Shown here: in pieces, positions 7,746 through 16,433 of the stretch | Layout: each line of letters begins with the position of its first letter | Position numbering within the stretch: position 1 is the stretch's first letter | NCBI GenBank assembly: GCA_035626475.1 | Contig: DASPNP010000078.1 | Coordinates: forward strand, 1 to 64,000 | Source of the DNA: DASPKT01 sp035626475 | GTDB lineage: Bacteria > Pseudomonadota > Alphaproteobacteria > Azospirillales > Azospirillaceae | Direction of reading: 5' to 3' | Length of the DNA stretch: 64,000 nt | The notes under the pieces: model-generated | What the model was told of the DNA's origin: nothing | Seen by the model: the letters and a program-made list of their open reading frames with translations, nothing else | The model's database searches: none | Position numbers and translations under genes: made by a program

Positions 7746-8822
7746 TCAGCTCTCGAATCCCGCCGGCGGGGGAGCGCCGGGACTGGTTAGCGCGATGCCC
7801 TTGAAGAGGCGGCCCATCTGGTCGGGCGCCACCAGACGGTTCAGGGCCTTATCTATAGCATCGGCCTGGATCGGGCTCGCAAGCCGCTTGAGCGCCGCCG
7901 CCCTTTGGTGGATGCCCAGGCGCGCCAGCAGCTCGCCCTGGTCGACCGGGCCGAAGGCTTGCGAGCCGGCGCTCCGGGCGGCGTCGGCGAGCGCGGCGAA
8001 GTCGACATGGGCGGTGAGGTCGGCCTCGCCGGGCGCCTCCAGCACCGGTGCGAAGGCATGGCGGCGCACGGCCTGCAGCGTGTCCCCGGCCATCGGTCCG
8101 CGATAGCCGTAATCCACCGCCAGCGCCGCCCCGGGATGGCGGGCGAGCCGCCCGCCGATCTCCGCCGCCACCGCCATGGACGCCGGCGCGATCTCCACCA
8201 CGCGGCCCTCGGGCGAGGCGCGCAGCCGGACCGGCACCAGCGCGTCGCCGGGGGCGAGGTCCACCAGCCAGCCGAACCCGTCGCCCTCCAGCCCGACCTT
8301 GCGCTCGCCCCAGCCGCGCGCGGTGCGGACGAACTGGCGGATGGGCAGGGCGTCGAAGAACTCGTTCGCCAGCAGCAGCATCGGCCCTTCCGGCACCTCG
8401 GCCAGCCCGTCGTGCCAGCTGGGCTCGAAGCCGGCCAGCGCCGCCGCTTGGGCGCGCCGCAGGGCCGGGCTGGTCTCCACCAGGTGCAGGCGCAGGGCGG
8501 CATGCAGGCCAGGCACCCTGGCCATGGCGCGCAGGGCGTCCGCCATCAGCGTGCCGCGCCCGGGGCCCAGCTCCACCAGCCGCACCGGATCGGGCGATCC
8601 CATGGATAGCCAAGCCTGGGCGCACCAGAGGCCCAGCAGCTCGCCGAACATCTGGCTGATCTCGGGCGCGGTGGTGAAATCGCCCGCCACCCCCAGCGGG
8701 TCGCGGGTGACGTAGTAGCCGTACTTGGGATGGCCCAGCGCGTCCGCCATGAAGGCGGCGACGCTCAGCGGTCCCTCCACCGCGATCCGGCGGCGGAGAT
8801 GCTCCTCCAGCTCAGCCGGCAT
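7746..8822 (-). CDS. SAM-dependent methyltransferase of the MidA/NDUFAF7 family
   Basis: This is a class I methyltransferase of the Methyltransf_28 family (PF02636). The mitochondrial homologue NDUFAF7/MidA dimethylates an arginine of a complex I subunit, so a role in NADH dehydrogenase assembly is a reasonable guess here. The 358-residue product shows the family N-terminus (GPLSVAAFMADALGHPKYGYY), the SAM motif VELGPGRGTLM (about 92-102) and NEFFDALPIRQF. It overlaps lgt by 11 bases and is followed at once by pgeF; the lgt-midA-pgeF order is common in alphaproteobacteria. Confidence 0.92.
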   Translation of the reverse strand: MPAELEEHLRRRIAVEGPLSVAAFMADALGHPKYGYYVTRDPLGVAGDFTTAPEISQMFGELLGLWCAQAWLSMGSPDPVRLVELGPGRGTLMADALRAMARVPGLHAALRLHLVETSPALRRAQAAALAGFEPSWHDGLAEVPEGPMLLLANEFFDALPIRQFVRTARGWGERKVGLEGDGFGWLVDLAPGDALVPVRLRASPEGRVVEIAPASMAVAAEIGGRLARHPGAALAVDYGYRGPMAGDTLQAVRRHAFAPVLEAPGEADLTAHVDFAALADAARSAGSQAFGPVDQGELLARLGIHQRAAALKRLASPIQADAIDKALNRLVAPDQMGRLFKGIALTSPGAPPPAGFES

Positions 8823-9630
8823 GGGCGGGGGCGGGCGAGGGCTTGGCGCGGGCGATCATCCAGATGCCGACCAGCACCATCGGCAGCGACAGCAGCTGGC
8901 CCATGGTGAAGACGCCCGCCAGATAGCCCAGCTGGGCGTCCGGTTCGCGGAAGAACTCCACGATGATGCGCGACAGGCCGTAGCCGATGAAGAAGACGCC
9001 GCAGAGGATGCCGTGGCGCTCCATGATCTCGCGGCGGCGGGACAGCAGCCACAGCACGACGAACAGCACGATGCCCTCCAGCACGGCCTCGTAGAGCTGG
9101 CTGGGGTGGCGCGGCACGGCGCCGGCGCGCGGGTCGGGGAACACCACCGCCCAGGCGACGTCGGTCTGCCTTCCCCACAGCTCGCCATTCACGAAGTTGG
9201 CGATGCGGCCCAGGAACAGGCCGATCGGGCCGCAGGCCGCCACCAGGTCGCCCAGGACGAAGGGGGAGAAGCCGTGGCGCCGGGCGAACAGGATGACGGC
9301 GGCGATGATGCCGAGCAGCCCGCCATGGAAGGACATGCCGCCCTGCCAGAGGAAGAACACCTCCAGCGGGTTCTCCAGATAGTAGGGCAGGTTGTAGAAC
9401 AGCACCGAGCCCAGCCGGCCGCCGATGAGGATGCCGAGGATCGCCCAGCTGGCGAAGTCGCCCAGATGGTCTGATGTCAGCGGCTCGGGCTTCCGCCGGT
9501 TCAGCTTGGACGCGTACCACCAGCCCAGCACCACGCCGACGATGTAGGCCAGCGCGTACCAGCGCAGCGCGAAGGGGCCGATCTGCAGGGCGACCGGATC
9601 GATGTCCGGGAAGGCGAGGGCGGCGAGCAT
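8812..9630 (-). CDS. lgt: Prolipoprotein diacylglyceryl transferase
   Basis: This inner-membrane enzyme transfers diacylglycerol from phosphatidylglycerol to the lipobox cysteine of prolipoproteins. The 272 residues hold about seven membrane segments, the HGGLLG segment (conserved His) and the Lgt signature GRIANFVNGELWGRQTD near residues 140-156. The ATG at 9630 has GAGG upstream, inside the end of hldD. At least one lipoprotein substrate, the DUF3833 protein at 40946-41503, is encoded in this window. Confidence 0.97.
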   Translation of the reverse strand: MLAALAFPDIDPVALQIGPFALRWYALAYIVGVVLGWWYASKLNRRKPEPLTSDHLGDFASWAILGILIGGRLGSVLFYNLPYYLENPLEVFFLWQGGMSFHGGLLGIIAAVILFARRHGFSPFVLGDLVAACGPIGLFLGRIANFVNGELWGRQTDVAWAVVFPDPRAGAVPRHPSQLYEAVLEGIVLFVVLWLLSRRREIMERHGILCGVFFIGYGLSRIIVEFFREPDAQLGYLAGVFTMGQLLSLPMVLVGIWMIARAKPSPAPAHAG

Positions 9631-9636
9631 CGGGCC

Positions 9637-10626
9637 TCAGGCGTAGGGGGAGGGCCGGGAGAGGAAGTCGCGCACATAGCGGCGCACCCCCTCCTCCAGG
9701 GACGTGAAGGGGGCGGTGTAGCCCGCCTCGCGCAGCCGGTCCATCCTCGCCTCGGTGAAGTACTGGTACTTGCCCCGGAGGTGGTCGGGCATCGCCAGGT
9801 ACTCGACCTTCGGCGGCAGGCCGGCGGCGTCGAAGAGGGCGGCGGCCAAATCGTTCCAGCTGCGGGCCTGCCCGGTGCCGAGGTTGTAGAGGCCGCTGAC
9901 GCCCGGATTGTCGTGCAGCCACAGCATCACGTCGACGCAGTCGCCGACCCAGACGAAGTCGCGCATCTGCCCGCCATCGGCATAGTCGGGCCGGTCGGAG
10001 GCGAAGAGCCGCGCCGGCTCCCCCGCCATGACCTGCGGGTAGAGCTTGGCGACGACGCTGCGCATGTCGCCCTTGTGGTACTCGTTCGGGCCGTAGACGT
10101 TGAAGAACTTCAGCCCCGCCCATTGCCGGGGCTGCCGCCGCCCGTCGGCCGTCAGCCTGACGACGCGGCGGTCGAACAAATGCTTGGACCAGCCATAGGC
10201 GTTCAGGGGGCGAAGCCTCGCCAGCCCCTCGGGCGTCGAATCGTCGTCGAAGCCGGCCGAGCCGTCGCCGTAGGTCGCGGCGGAGGAGGCGTAGATCAGC
10301 CGGGCGCCGGTCTGCGCGCACCAGTTCCAGAGGTCCAGCGACAGGCGGAGATTGTTCTCCAGGATCAGGTCCACGTCGCGCTCGGTCGTGGCCGAGATGG
10401 CGCCCAGGTGGAAGACCGTCTCCACCGCCCCGGCATGCTCGCGCAGGAACTCCGGCAGCCGCTCGGGCGGGATGATGTCGGCGAGCTCGCGGGCCGCGAG
10501 GTTGCGCCACTTATCGTCCTTGCCCAGCCGGTCGCAGACGACCACATCGGCATGGCCGCGCCGCTCCAGCCCCGCCACCAGGTTCGAGCCGATGAAGCCG
10601 GCGCCGCCGGTGACCAGGATCATCAA
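9637..10626 (-). CDS. hldD: ADP-L-glycero-D-manno-heptose 6-epimerase
   Basis: This is the last step of ADP-heptose synthesis for the LPS inner core. The 329-residue extended SDR has TGGAGFIGSN for NADP binding near the N-terminus, the segment DRLGKDDKWRNLA typical of HldD/RfaD, the catalytic SSAATYG and YGWSK (Tyr/Lys), and FNVYGPNEYHKG. It heads the leftward block hldD-lgt-midA-pgeF and lies 6 bases from lgt. Translation may start at either of two consecutive ATGs. Confidence 0.95.
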   Translation of the reverse strand: MMILVTGGAGFIGSNLVAGLERRGHADVVVCDRLGKDDKWRNLAARELADIIPPERLPEFLREHAGAVETVFHLGAISATTERDVDLILENNLRLSLDLWNWCAQTGARLIYASSAATYGDGSAGFDDDSTPEGLARLRPLNAYGWSKHLFDRRVVRLTADGRRQPRQWAGLKFFNVYGPNEYHKGDMRSVVAKLYPQVMAGEPARLFASDRPDYADGGQMRDFVWVGDCVDVMLWLHDNPGVSGLYNLGTGQARSWNDLAAALFDAAGLPPKVEYLAMPDHLRGKYQYFTEARMDRLREAGYTAPFTSLEEGVRRYVRDFLSRPSPYA

Positions 10627-10765
10627 GGGCCTCGGAAGTGGGTGGAGGAGCCGCCTTTATAGGAGGCGCCTCGGGTGCGGCGCAAGGCAGCGCCCGGCCG
10701 CCGGCGGGTTGCAAGCGGGGGACCCCGTCCCCATAATGCCCGGCATCGTAACGGAGTAAGTGACC

Positions 10766-11146
10766 ATGCAGGTCGACAACAAGCTGCTGGATGACCTCGC
10801 CCGCCTCGCCGGGGGCGCCGTGGGTGCCCTCACCGGCATCCGCTCGGAAATGGAGGGGCAGTTCCGCCAGCAGCTCGAGCGGATCCTCGCTCAGATGGAC
10901 GTCGTCGGCCGCGACGAGTTCGAGGCGGTGAAGGCCATGGCCGCCAACGCCCGCGCCGCCCAGGAGGCGGCAGAGGAGAAGGCGGCGGGCGCCGGCGATC
11001 TCGCCGACCGGGTCACCCGGCTGGAGGCGCTGGTCGCCACGCTGATGGCCGAGCGCGAGCTTACCCACGCCGAGGCGGCCCCGAAGCGTCCGGCCCGCAA
11101 AGGGGGCACTTCCGCCCCTGAGTCGGGCGGGTCAGGCGCGGACTGA
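10766..11146 (+). CDS. ubiK: UbiK-family accessory factor (BMFP domain, YqiC-like)
   Basis: This 126-residue coiled-coil protein matches the BMFP/YqiC family (PF04380); E. coli UbiK assists ubiquinone synthesis in the Ubi complex. The N-terminal region LLDDLARLAGGAVGALTGIR and the C-terminal coiled coil RVTRLEALVATLM are typical. The C-terminal tail is basic and low in complexity (APKRPARKGG). I prefer the ATG at 10766 (GGAG 9 bases upstream) to the GTG two codons earlier. It is divergent from hldD. Confidence 0.85.
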   Translation: MQVDNKLLDDLARLAGGAVGALTGIRSEMEGQFRQQLERILAQMDVVGRDEFEAVKAMAANARAAQEAAEEKAAGAGDLADRVTRLEALVATLMAERELTHAEAAPKRPARKGGTSAPESGGSGAD

Positions 11147-11385
11147 TCCCGCCGGACCGCTGTTCAAACCTTGTACCGAAGGGTTTGACGGGCGCCCGAC
11201 TCGGCGTCCGCCGGCGATATCGCGCCACCATCCCGGGCACGGGGGGCAATTGGGTTGCGGAACAAAATGCCTTCTGGCACCGTAATTCTAGTAGCCCCAC
11301 GGACGCCGGCCACAACATTTGGGCCGTCAAGCCGGGTCGGGGGTCGGGTTTCCCCTTCCCACCGCGCGCAACAGGAGGGCGTACC

Positions 11386-11889
11386 ATGTCGGCACTCGCT
11401 ACCGACACTTCCACTTCCACCCATAACCCGCTCGACATCGTCGAAGAGATCGTCACGGCGAACGAGTGGGCCTTCGAGCGCGTGAGCGACGACGAGATGG
11501 TCGTCGAGATCGGTGGGCGCTGGTGCGACTACCGCCTCTTCTTCATGTGGCAGAAGGAAGTCAGCGCAATGCAGTTCTCCTGCCAGTTCGACATGAAGGT
11601 CCCGGGCAACCGGAAGGCCGCCGTGAACGAGCTGCTGGCCGAGGTGAACGGCAAGATGTGGCTGGGCCATTTCGACGTCTGCAGCGACGAGAACACGCCC
11701 ATGTTCCGCCAGACCCTGCTGCTGCGCGGCGCGCGCGCGGCCTCGGTCGAGCAGATCGAGGACCTCGTGGAGATCGCTCTCTGCGAGTGCGAGCGTTATT
11801 ACCCCGCCTTCCAGTTCGTGATCTGGGGCGGCAAGAGCGCGTCCGAGGCCGTCACCGCGGCCATTCTCGACACCATGGGCGAAGCCTGA
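11386..11889 (+). CDS. YbjN domain-containing protein
   Basis: This 167-residue protein belongs to the YbjN family of small proteins with a fold like type III secretion chaperones; no enzymatic role is known. The N-terminal part NPLDIVEEIVTANEWAFERV and the central MWQKEVSAMQFSCQFDMKVP are typical of alphaproteobacterial members. The ATG at 11386 follows AGGAGGG; the frame is open to 11185 but that part is not family-like. A strong hairpin terminator follows directly, before proC. Confidence 0.85.
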   Translation: MSALATDTSTSTHNPLDIVEEIVTANEWAFERVSDDEMVVEIGGRWCDYRLFFMWQKEVSAMQFSCQFDMKVPGNRKAAVNELLAEVNGKMWLGHFDVCSDENTPMFRQTLLLRGARAASVEQIEDLVEIALCECERYYPAFQFVIWGGKSASEAVTAAILDTMGEA

Positions 11890-11895
11890 TACCCA

Positions 11896-11928
11896 AGTCC
11901 CCCTGAGAAAAACCTCGGGGGGACTTTT
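11896..11928 (+). terminator. Intrinsic terminator between the ybjN-like gene and proC
   Basis: The stem AGTCCCCCtGAG pairs with CTCGGGGGGACT across a short A-rich loop and is followed by TTTT. The 3' arm carries GGGGGGA, which is also the only visible ribosome binding site of proC, 7 bases before its ATG. Confidence 0.8.
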
Positions 11929-11930
11929 CC

Positions 11931-12728
<798 letters not shown>

Positions 12729-12752
12729 AATCTCTCGGCTGGAATCCCCTAA

Positions 12753-13115
12753 TCCGTCATCCCGGCGAAAGCCGGGATCCAGGGGTTGCAGCGGGATGCG
12801 GCCGATGCAGCACGCTCGGCACCAGCCGTTCAGCGTCTGGTAGAGGTCGTTCCACTGCGGGTTCTTGGACTCGATAAGCTCAATTTTCCAGGATCGCCGC
12901 CATTCCTTCAGCCGCTTCTCGCGGGCGATTGCATACTCAGCCGCCTCGAAAACTTCGTAGTGGACGAGCATCTTTACGCCGTACTGCTTGGTGAAGCCCT
13001 CGATTGCGCCAACCCGATGTTCGTAAACGCGGCGCGAAAGGTCCGAGGTAATGCCGATATAGAGCGTGCCGTTGCGACGGCTGGCGAGGATATAGACGAA
13101 GAACAGCTTCTCCAT
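12753..13115 (-). CDS. Small GIY-YIG endonuclease domain protein, reading frame without its own stop codon
   Basis: Residues 1-97 match single-domain GIY-YIG proteins (COG2827, PF01541): FFVYILASRRNGTLYIGITSDLSRRVYEHR is split around the GIY-like LYIG core, followed by the Arg in RRVYEHR, GFTKQYGVKMLV, AIAREKRLKEW, and the usual ending NPQWNDLYQTLN. These are predicted nucleases of unknown role. The start ATG at 13115 has AGAGG upstream. There is no stop after the usual end; the frame runs through the repeat arm (CCIGRIPLQPLDPGFRRDDG) and stays open antisense through proC to 11799. The end given here marks the edge of the repeat, so the gene may be decayed or make an extended protein. Confidence 0.7.
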
Positions 13116-13179
13116 CCGGCACCTCTGCATTGAGGTCGAGCGCTGCAACCCCTGGGTCCCGGCTTTCGCCGGGATGACG
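12755..13179. mobile_element. GIY-YIG-carrying element bounded by inverted repeats
   Basis: The left arm (12755-12792, CGTCATCCCGGCGAAAGCCG, then GGGATCCAGGGGTTGCAGC) and the right arm (13142-13179, its inverse with one or two changes) enclose the GIY-YIG reading frame. The same arms bound the three smaller elements at 40684, 49135 and 53411. The left side also shares the next 20 bases (GGGATGCGGCCGATGCAGCA) with the inverse of the element at 40684-40920. Each arm is itself partly palindromic. I cannot see a target-site duplication with certainty. Confidence 0.75.
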
Positions 13180-13292
13180 GTATATATATCGAGGGTAGCA
13201 GAATGATGGTGGCGTGCAATGCTAGTGCATGCAGGATAGAAGAACCACCCGCCCGCACCCATATTCCTCCCGAGCAGCTGCAGAGGACGACC

Positions 13293-13934
13293 ATGGCGAC
13301 CAAGGGCACGCGCAGGAAGAAGCAGGAGGCACCCGATCCGATCCGGGCGGCGCTGGACCTCGCGGCCGAGCGGGGCTGGCGCGATATCGGCATGGCCGAC
13401 ATCGCCGGACGGGTGGGGCTGTCGCTGAACGAGCTGCGCCGGCAGTACCCGTCCAAGGGCGCGCTGCTGGACGGGCTGGCGCGGCGGGTGGACGAGGCCG
13501 TGCTGGCCGGCGGCCCGGCCGATGCCGACGAGCGGCCGCGCGACCGGCTGTTCGACGTGATGATGCGCCGCTTCGACGCGCTGGTGCCCTACCGCGAGGG
13601 GCTGCGCGCCGTCGCCCGCGATGTGGGCGCCGACCCGCTCTCGGCGCTGGGCACCGCGCGGCAGCTGCGCCGCTCGATGGACTGGATGCTGGAGACGGCG
13701 CGGGTCGGCTCCTCGGGCCTCTGGGGCATGGCGCAGGCGCGCGGCCTGCTGCTGGTCCACCTCTCCGTCCTGCGCGTCTGGTTCGAGGACGACAGCCCCG
13801 ACCTGGCCAGGACCATGGCCGCGCTGGACGCCCGGCTGCGGCAGGCGGAGGAGCTGTCCAACAGCGTCCGCGGCCTGTCCCGGTTCATCCCCGGCAACCG
13901 CGGTTTCCGGCACGGGGCGGCGGCGGCGGAGTAG
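13293..13934 (+). CDS. TetR-family transcriptional regulator
   Basis: This 213-residue protein has an N-terminal TetR-type helix-turn-helix (residues 10-60: IRAALDLAAERGW, ADIAGRVGLSLNELRRQYPSKGALL), followed by an all-helical ligand domain with no recognisable ligand type. A basic patch GTRRKKQ precedes the domain. The start at 13293 has AGAGGA upstream; the longer frame from 13203 has no support. It lies between the GIY-YIG element and the phasin gene. Control of the phasin is possible, but phasins of this group are usually controlled by PhaR, which is not TetR-like. Confidence 0.85.
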   Translation: MATKGTRRKKQEAPDPIRAALDLAAERGWRDIGMADIAGRVGLSLNELRRQYPSKGALLDGLARRVDEAVLAGGPADADERPRDRLFDVMMRRFDALVPYREGLRAVARDVGADPLSALGTARQLRRSMDWMLETARVGSSGLWGMAQARGLLLVHLSVLRVWFEDDSPDLARTMAALDARLRQAEELSNSVRGLSRFIPGNRGFRHGAAAAE

Positions 13935-13983
13935 GGGCGGAGACCCTCACCCGGTGCTCCAGCCGGCGCTTGTCCGGACATTT

Positions 13984-14060
13984 TGCTGCGCTGCACAAAA
14001 TCCGTTGACGGGTGCCTAAACGATAAGCATATTGCGCTCATCGCATGCTGCGCTGCACAA
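13984..14060 (+). promoter_or_regulatory. Phasin promoter with two PhaR-type operator repeats
   Basis: The 15-mer TGCTGCGCTGCACAA occurs twice, at 13984-13998 and 14046-14060. Between them lie TTGACG (14005-14010), a 17-base spacer and CATATT (14028-14033), a plausible sigma70 promoter. PhaR, the polyhydroxyalkanoate-responsive repressor, is known in Paracoccus and relatives to bind TGC-rich sites of this kind near phasin genes. The flanking arrangement suggests cooperative or looping repression; this is an inference. Confidence 0.6.
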
Positions 14061-14083
14061 GCGCCTATCCGGGGGACACCATC

Positions 14084-14596
14084 ATGGCCGCTGCCAACAA
14101 GACCAAGTATCCGTTCATGGACCTCGACATGTCCAAGTTCGACATGACCAAGTTCATGGACCCGTCGAAGTTCGCCGACTTCACCAAGATGGACCTGACC
14201 AAGATGATGGCGGACTACAAGGTCCCCGGCGTCGACGTCGAGGCGATGATGGCCGCCCAGCGCAAGAACATCGAGGCGCTGACCGCCGCCAACCAGCTGG
14301 CCGTCGAGGGCGTGCAGGCCGTGATGCGCCGCCAGGCCGAGATCCTGCGCCAGACCATGGAGGAGGCCTCCTCCATGATGTCCGAGATGGTCGCCGCCGG
14401 CACCCCCGAGGACAAGGTCTCCAAGCAGGCCGAGCTCGCCAAGACCGCCTTCGAGAAGGCGCTGGCGAACATGAAGGAGCTCGCCGAGATGGTCGCGAAG
14501 TCCAACAGCGAGGCCGCCGACGTGCTCTCCAACCGCGTCAAGGAGAGCATCGAGGAAGTGAAGTCGGCCATCGCCAAGGCGCAGCCGAAGAAGTAA
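14084..14596 (+). CDS. phaP: Phasin family protein (PHA granule-associated)
   Basis: Phasins coat polyhydroxyalkanoate granules and influence their size and number. The 170-residue product has an unusual methionine/lysine-rich start with repeated units (MDLDMSKF, DMTKFMD, DPSKFADF, MDLTKM; residues 12-45) followed by the Phasin_2-type helical part (AAQRKNIEALTAANQLAVEGVQAV, split here only for description). The ATG at 14084 follows GGGGGA by 8 bases; an in-frame ATG at 14045 lies in the downstream operator and is unlikely to be used. A hairpin terminator follows. Confidence 0.9.
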   Translation: MAAANKTKYPFMDLDMSKFDMTKFMDPSKFADFTKMDLTKMMADYKVPGVDVEAMMAAQRKNIEALTAANQLAVEGVQAVMRRQAEILRQTMEEASSMMSEMVAAGTPEDKVSKQAELAKTAFEKALANMKELAEMVAKSNSEAADVLSNRVKESIEEVKSAIAKAQPKK

Positions 14597-14622
14597 GCTC
14601 CCGTCCCTGACGGCAGCAGACA

Positions 14623-14654
14623 AGGGGCCGCTTCCGCGAGGAGGCGGCCCTTTC
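14623..14654 (+). terminator. Intrinsic terminator of the phasin gene
   Basis: The stem GGGGCCGCTTCC pairs with GGAGGCGGCCC around GCGA and is followed by TTT. It lies 26 bases after the phasin stop codon. Confidence 0.75.
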
Positions 14655-14768
14655 GCGTTTCCGGGCGCTCTTGCGGCGGTCATAAGCCGGAAGGGGGGTG
14701 GACGCGGGCCCCCCGCTGCCGGATAGCTTTGCACCGCGAAACTTTTTCCGAACCGGATCCCACGCCGG

Positions 14769-16433
14769 ATGCCCGCCTCCCAGGCCACCACCCGGGCCAC
14801 CTCCATCCTCCGCGCCCTGATCGCGGCCTGCGTGCTGCTGCCGCTGGCGCTGTTCGGCCTGGCGATCGTGCAGGCGCACCGGCAGGTGGTGGCGGAGGTG
14901 CAGAACCGGTCGGTCGGCGCCGCCGCCCTGCTGCACGAGCATCTGCTGAAGGTTTTCGAGACCCAGGAGCTGATCCTGGCGCAGGCGGCGCTGCAGATGC
15001 GGGGGCTGGGATGGGAGGAGGCGCGCGTCTCGGAAGTCCTTCGGCAGAGCCTCGCCGACCTCAAGGAGCGGCATCCCCAGGTCGCCGCGCTGGGCGCCAT
15101 CGGGCCGGACGGGCAGGCGGTCACCAGCCTGGCGGGGGAGGATCGCGCCGCCGACCTGTCGGGCCGGGTCTGGCAGTCGGTGCCCGGGTCCGGCATCCGC
15201 GTCGGCGCGCCGGCGGCGGCCGGGCCCAGCGGCTTCCTCCTCTCCCATCCCGTCGCCGAAGGCGCGCCGACGCCGTTCCTGGTCGCCTCGCCCGAATATC
15301 TCACCGACTTCTACCGCTCGCTGGAACTGGACCCGCAGGCCTCCATCACGGTGGTGCGCGCCGACGGCGTCATCCTGGCCCGCGACCCGCCGGTGAAGGG
15401 CGGCAACGACCGCTTCTCGCCCAGCAGCGGCATCATGCGCGGCATCGCCCGGGCCGACAGCGGCACCTACCGGGTGGTGTCGCAGCTGGACGGGGTGGAG
15501 CGGCTGCACGCCTACCGCCGCGTCGGCACCTATCCGGTCTACGTCACCGTCGGCCTGAGCGTCGAGTCGGCCTGGGCGGCGTGGCGGCGCACCGTGGCGC
15601 TGTACGCGCTGTTCGCGGCGCCGGCGACGCTGGCGCTGGCCTTCCTGGGCTTCACCGCCCTGCAGCGCGCCCGGCGGGCCGAGCGGGCGCAGGCCCAGCT
15701 GATCGAGGCCAACGAGCGGTTGGAGGAGCGCGTCGCCGAGCGCACGGCCGAGCAGGCCGCGACGCTGCGGGCGCTGGAGGAGGCGCTGCACGGCAAGGAC
15801 GTGCTGTTCAAGGAGGTGAACCACCGCGTCGCCAACTCGCTGCAACTCATCTCCAACCTGCTGACCATGCAGCGCACCCGCGAGACCGACGAGCGGGTGC
15901 GCGACAAGCTGGAGGAGGCGCGCGGCCGGGTGATCAGCGTCGCCGAGGTCCACCGTCGCCTCTACAAGGGCCACGACGTCCGCCGGGTGGAGTTCCGGGC
16001 TTATCTCCAGGCGCTGTGCGGCGACCTCATGGCCTCGCTGCCGGAGAGCGTGTCCTCGATCGAGGTGGAGGGGGACGAGGCGCTGCTGCCGACCGACATG
16101 GTCGTGCCGCTGGGGCTGGTGGTGAACGAGCTGGTCACAAACGCCGCCAAGTACGCCTATCCCCAGGGCGGCGCCGGCACCGTCACCGTCACCTTCCGAC
16201 GGGAGGGGGACGGTTTCAGCCTGGCGGTGGCCGACCGGGGCATCGGGCCCGGCGCCAAGGCCACGTCCGGCTCGGGTCTGGGCATGCGCATGCTGGAGGC
16301 GCTGGCGGCGCAGCTGCACGGCACGCTCGCCGTGCAGGACAACCGGCCGGGAACCCGGGTGGAGCTGCGCTGGCCCGGGGGCCGCGACGGCGCCTCAACG
16401 CCGGCGGGCGAGGCTGCCGTCGCCCGCGCCTGA
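14769..16433 (+). CDS. Membrane sensor histidine kinase, HisKA_2 type
   Basis: The 554-residue protein has a membrane segment at about 15-36, a periplasmic PDC/Cache-like sensor (about 40-275), a second membrane segment near 280-300, a coiled coil (about 300-340), a HisKA_2 dimerisation domain with phospho-acceptor His352 in FKEVNHRVANSLQLI, and an HATPase domain (VVNELVTNAAKYA, DRGIGPG, SGLGMRML). Kinases of this type often feed the alphaproteobacterial general stress response or single-domain receivers; no cognate regulator is adjacent. The last 39 bases overlap the convergent binding-protein gene. Confidence 0.9.
   Translation: MPASQATTRATSILRALIAACVLLPLALFGLAIVQAHRQVVAEVQNRSVGAAALLHEHLLKVFETQELILAQAALQMRGLGWEEARVSEVLRQSLADLKERHPQVAALGAIGPDGQAVTSLAGEDRAADLSGRVWQSVPGSGIRVGAPAAAGPSGFLLSHPVAEGAPTPFLVASPEYLTDFYRSLELDPQASITVVRADGVILARDPPVKGGNDRFSPSSGIMRGIARADSGTYRVVSQLDGVERLHAYRRVGTYPVYVTVGLSVESAWAAWRRTVALYALFAAPATLALAFLGFTALQRARRAERAQAQLIEANERLEERVAERTAEQAATLRALEEALHGKDVLFKEVNHRVANSLQLISNLLTMQRTRETDERVRDKLEEARGRVISVAEVHRRLYKGHDVRRVEFRAYLQALCGDLMASLPESVSSIEVEGDEALLPTDMVVPLGLVVNELVTNAAKYAYPQGGAGTVTVTFRREGDGFSLAVADRGIGPGAKATSGSGLGMRMLEALAAQLHGTLAVQDNRPGTRVELRWPGGRDGASTPAGEAAVARA

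Noticed and set aside
13203..13292. N-terminal extension of the TetR regulator
   Set aside because: The extension is not TetR-like and lacks a ribosome binding site; the ATG at 13293 has AGAGGA in place.
14045..14083. Upstream in-frame ATG for the phasin
   Set aside because: It lies inside the downstream operator repeat, and GGGGGA points to the ATG at 14084.
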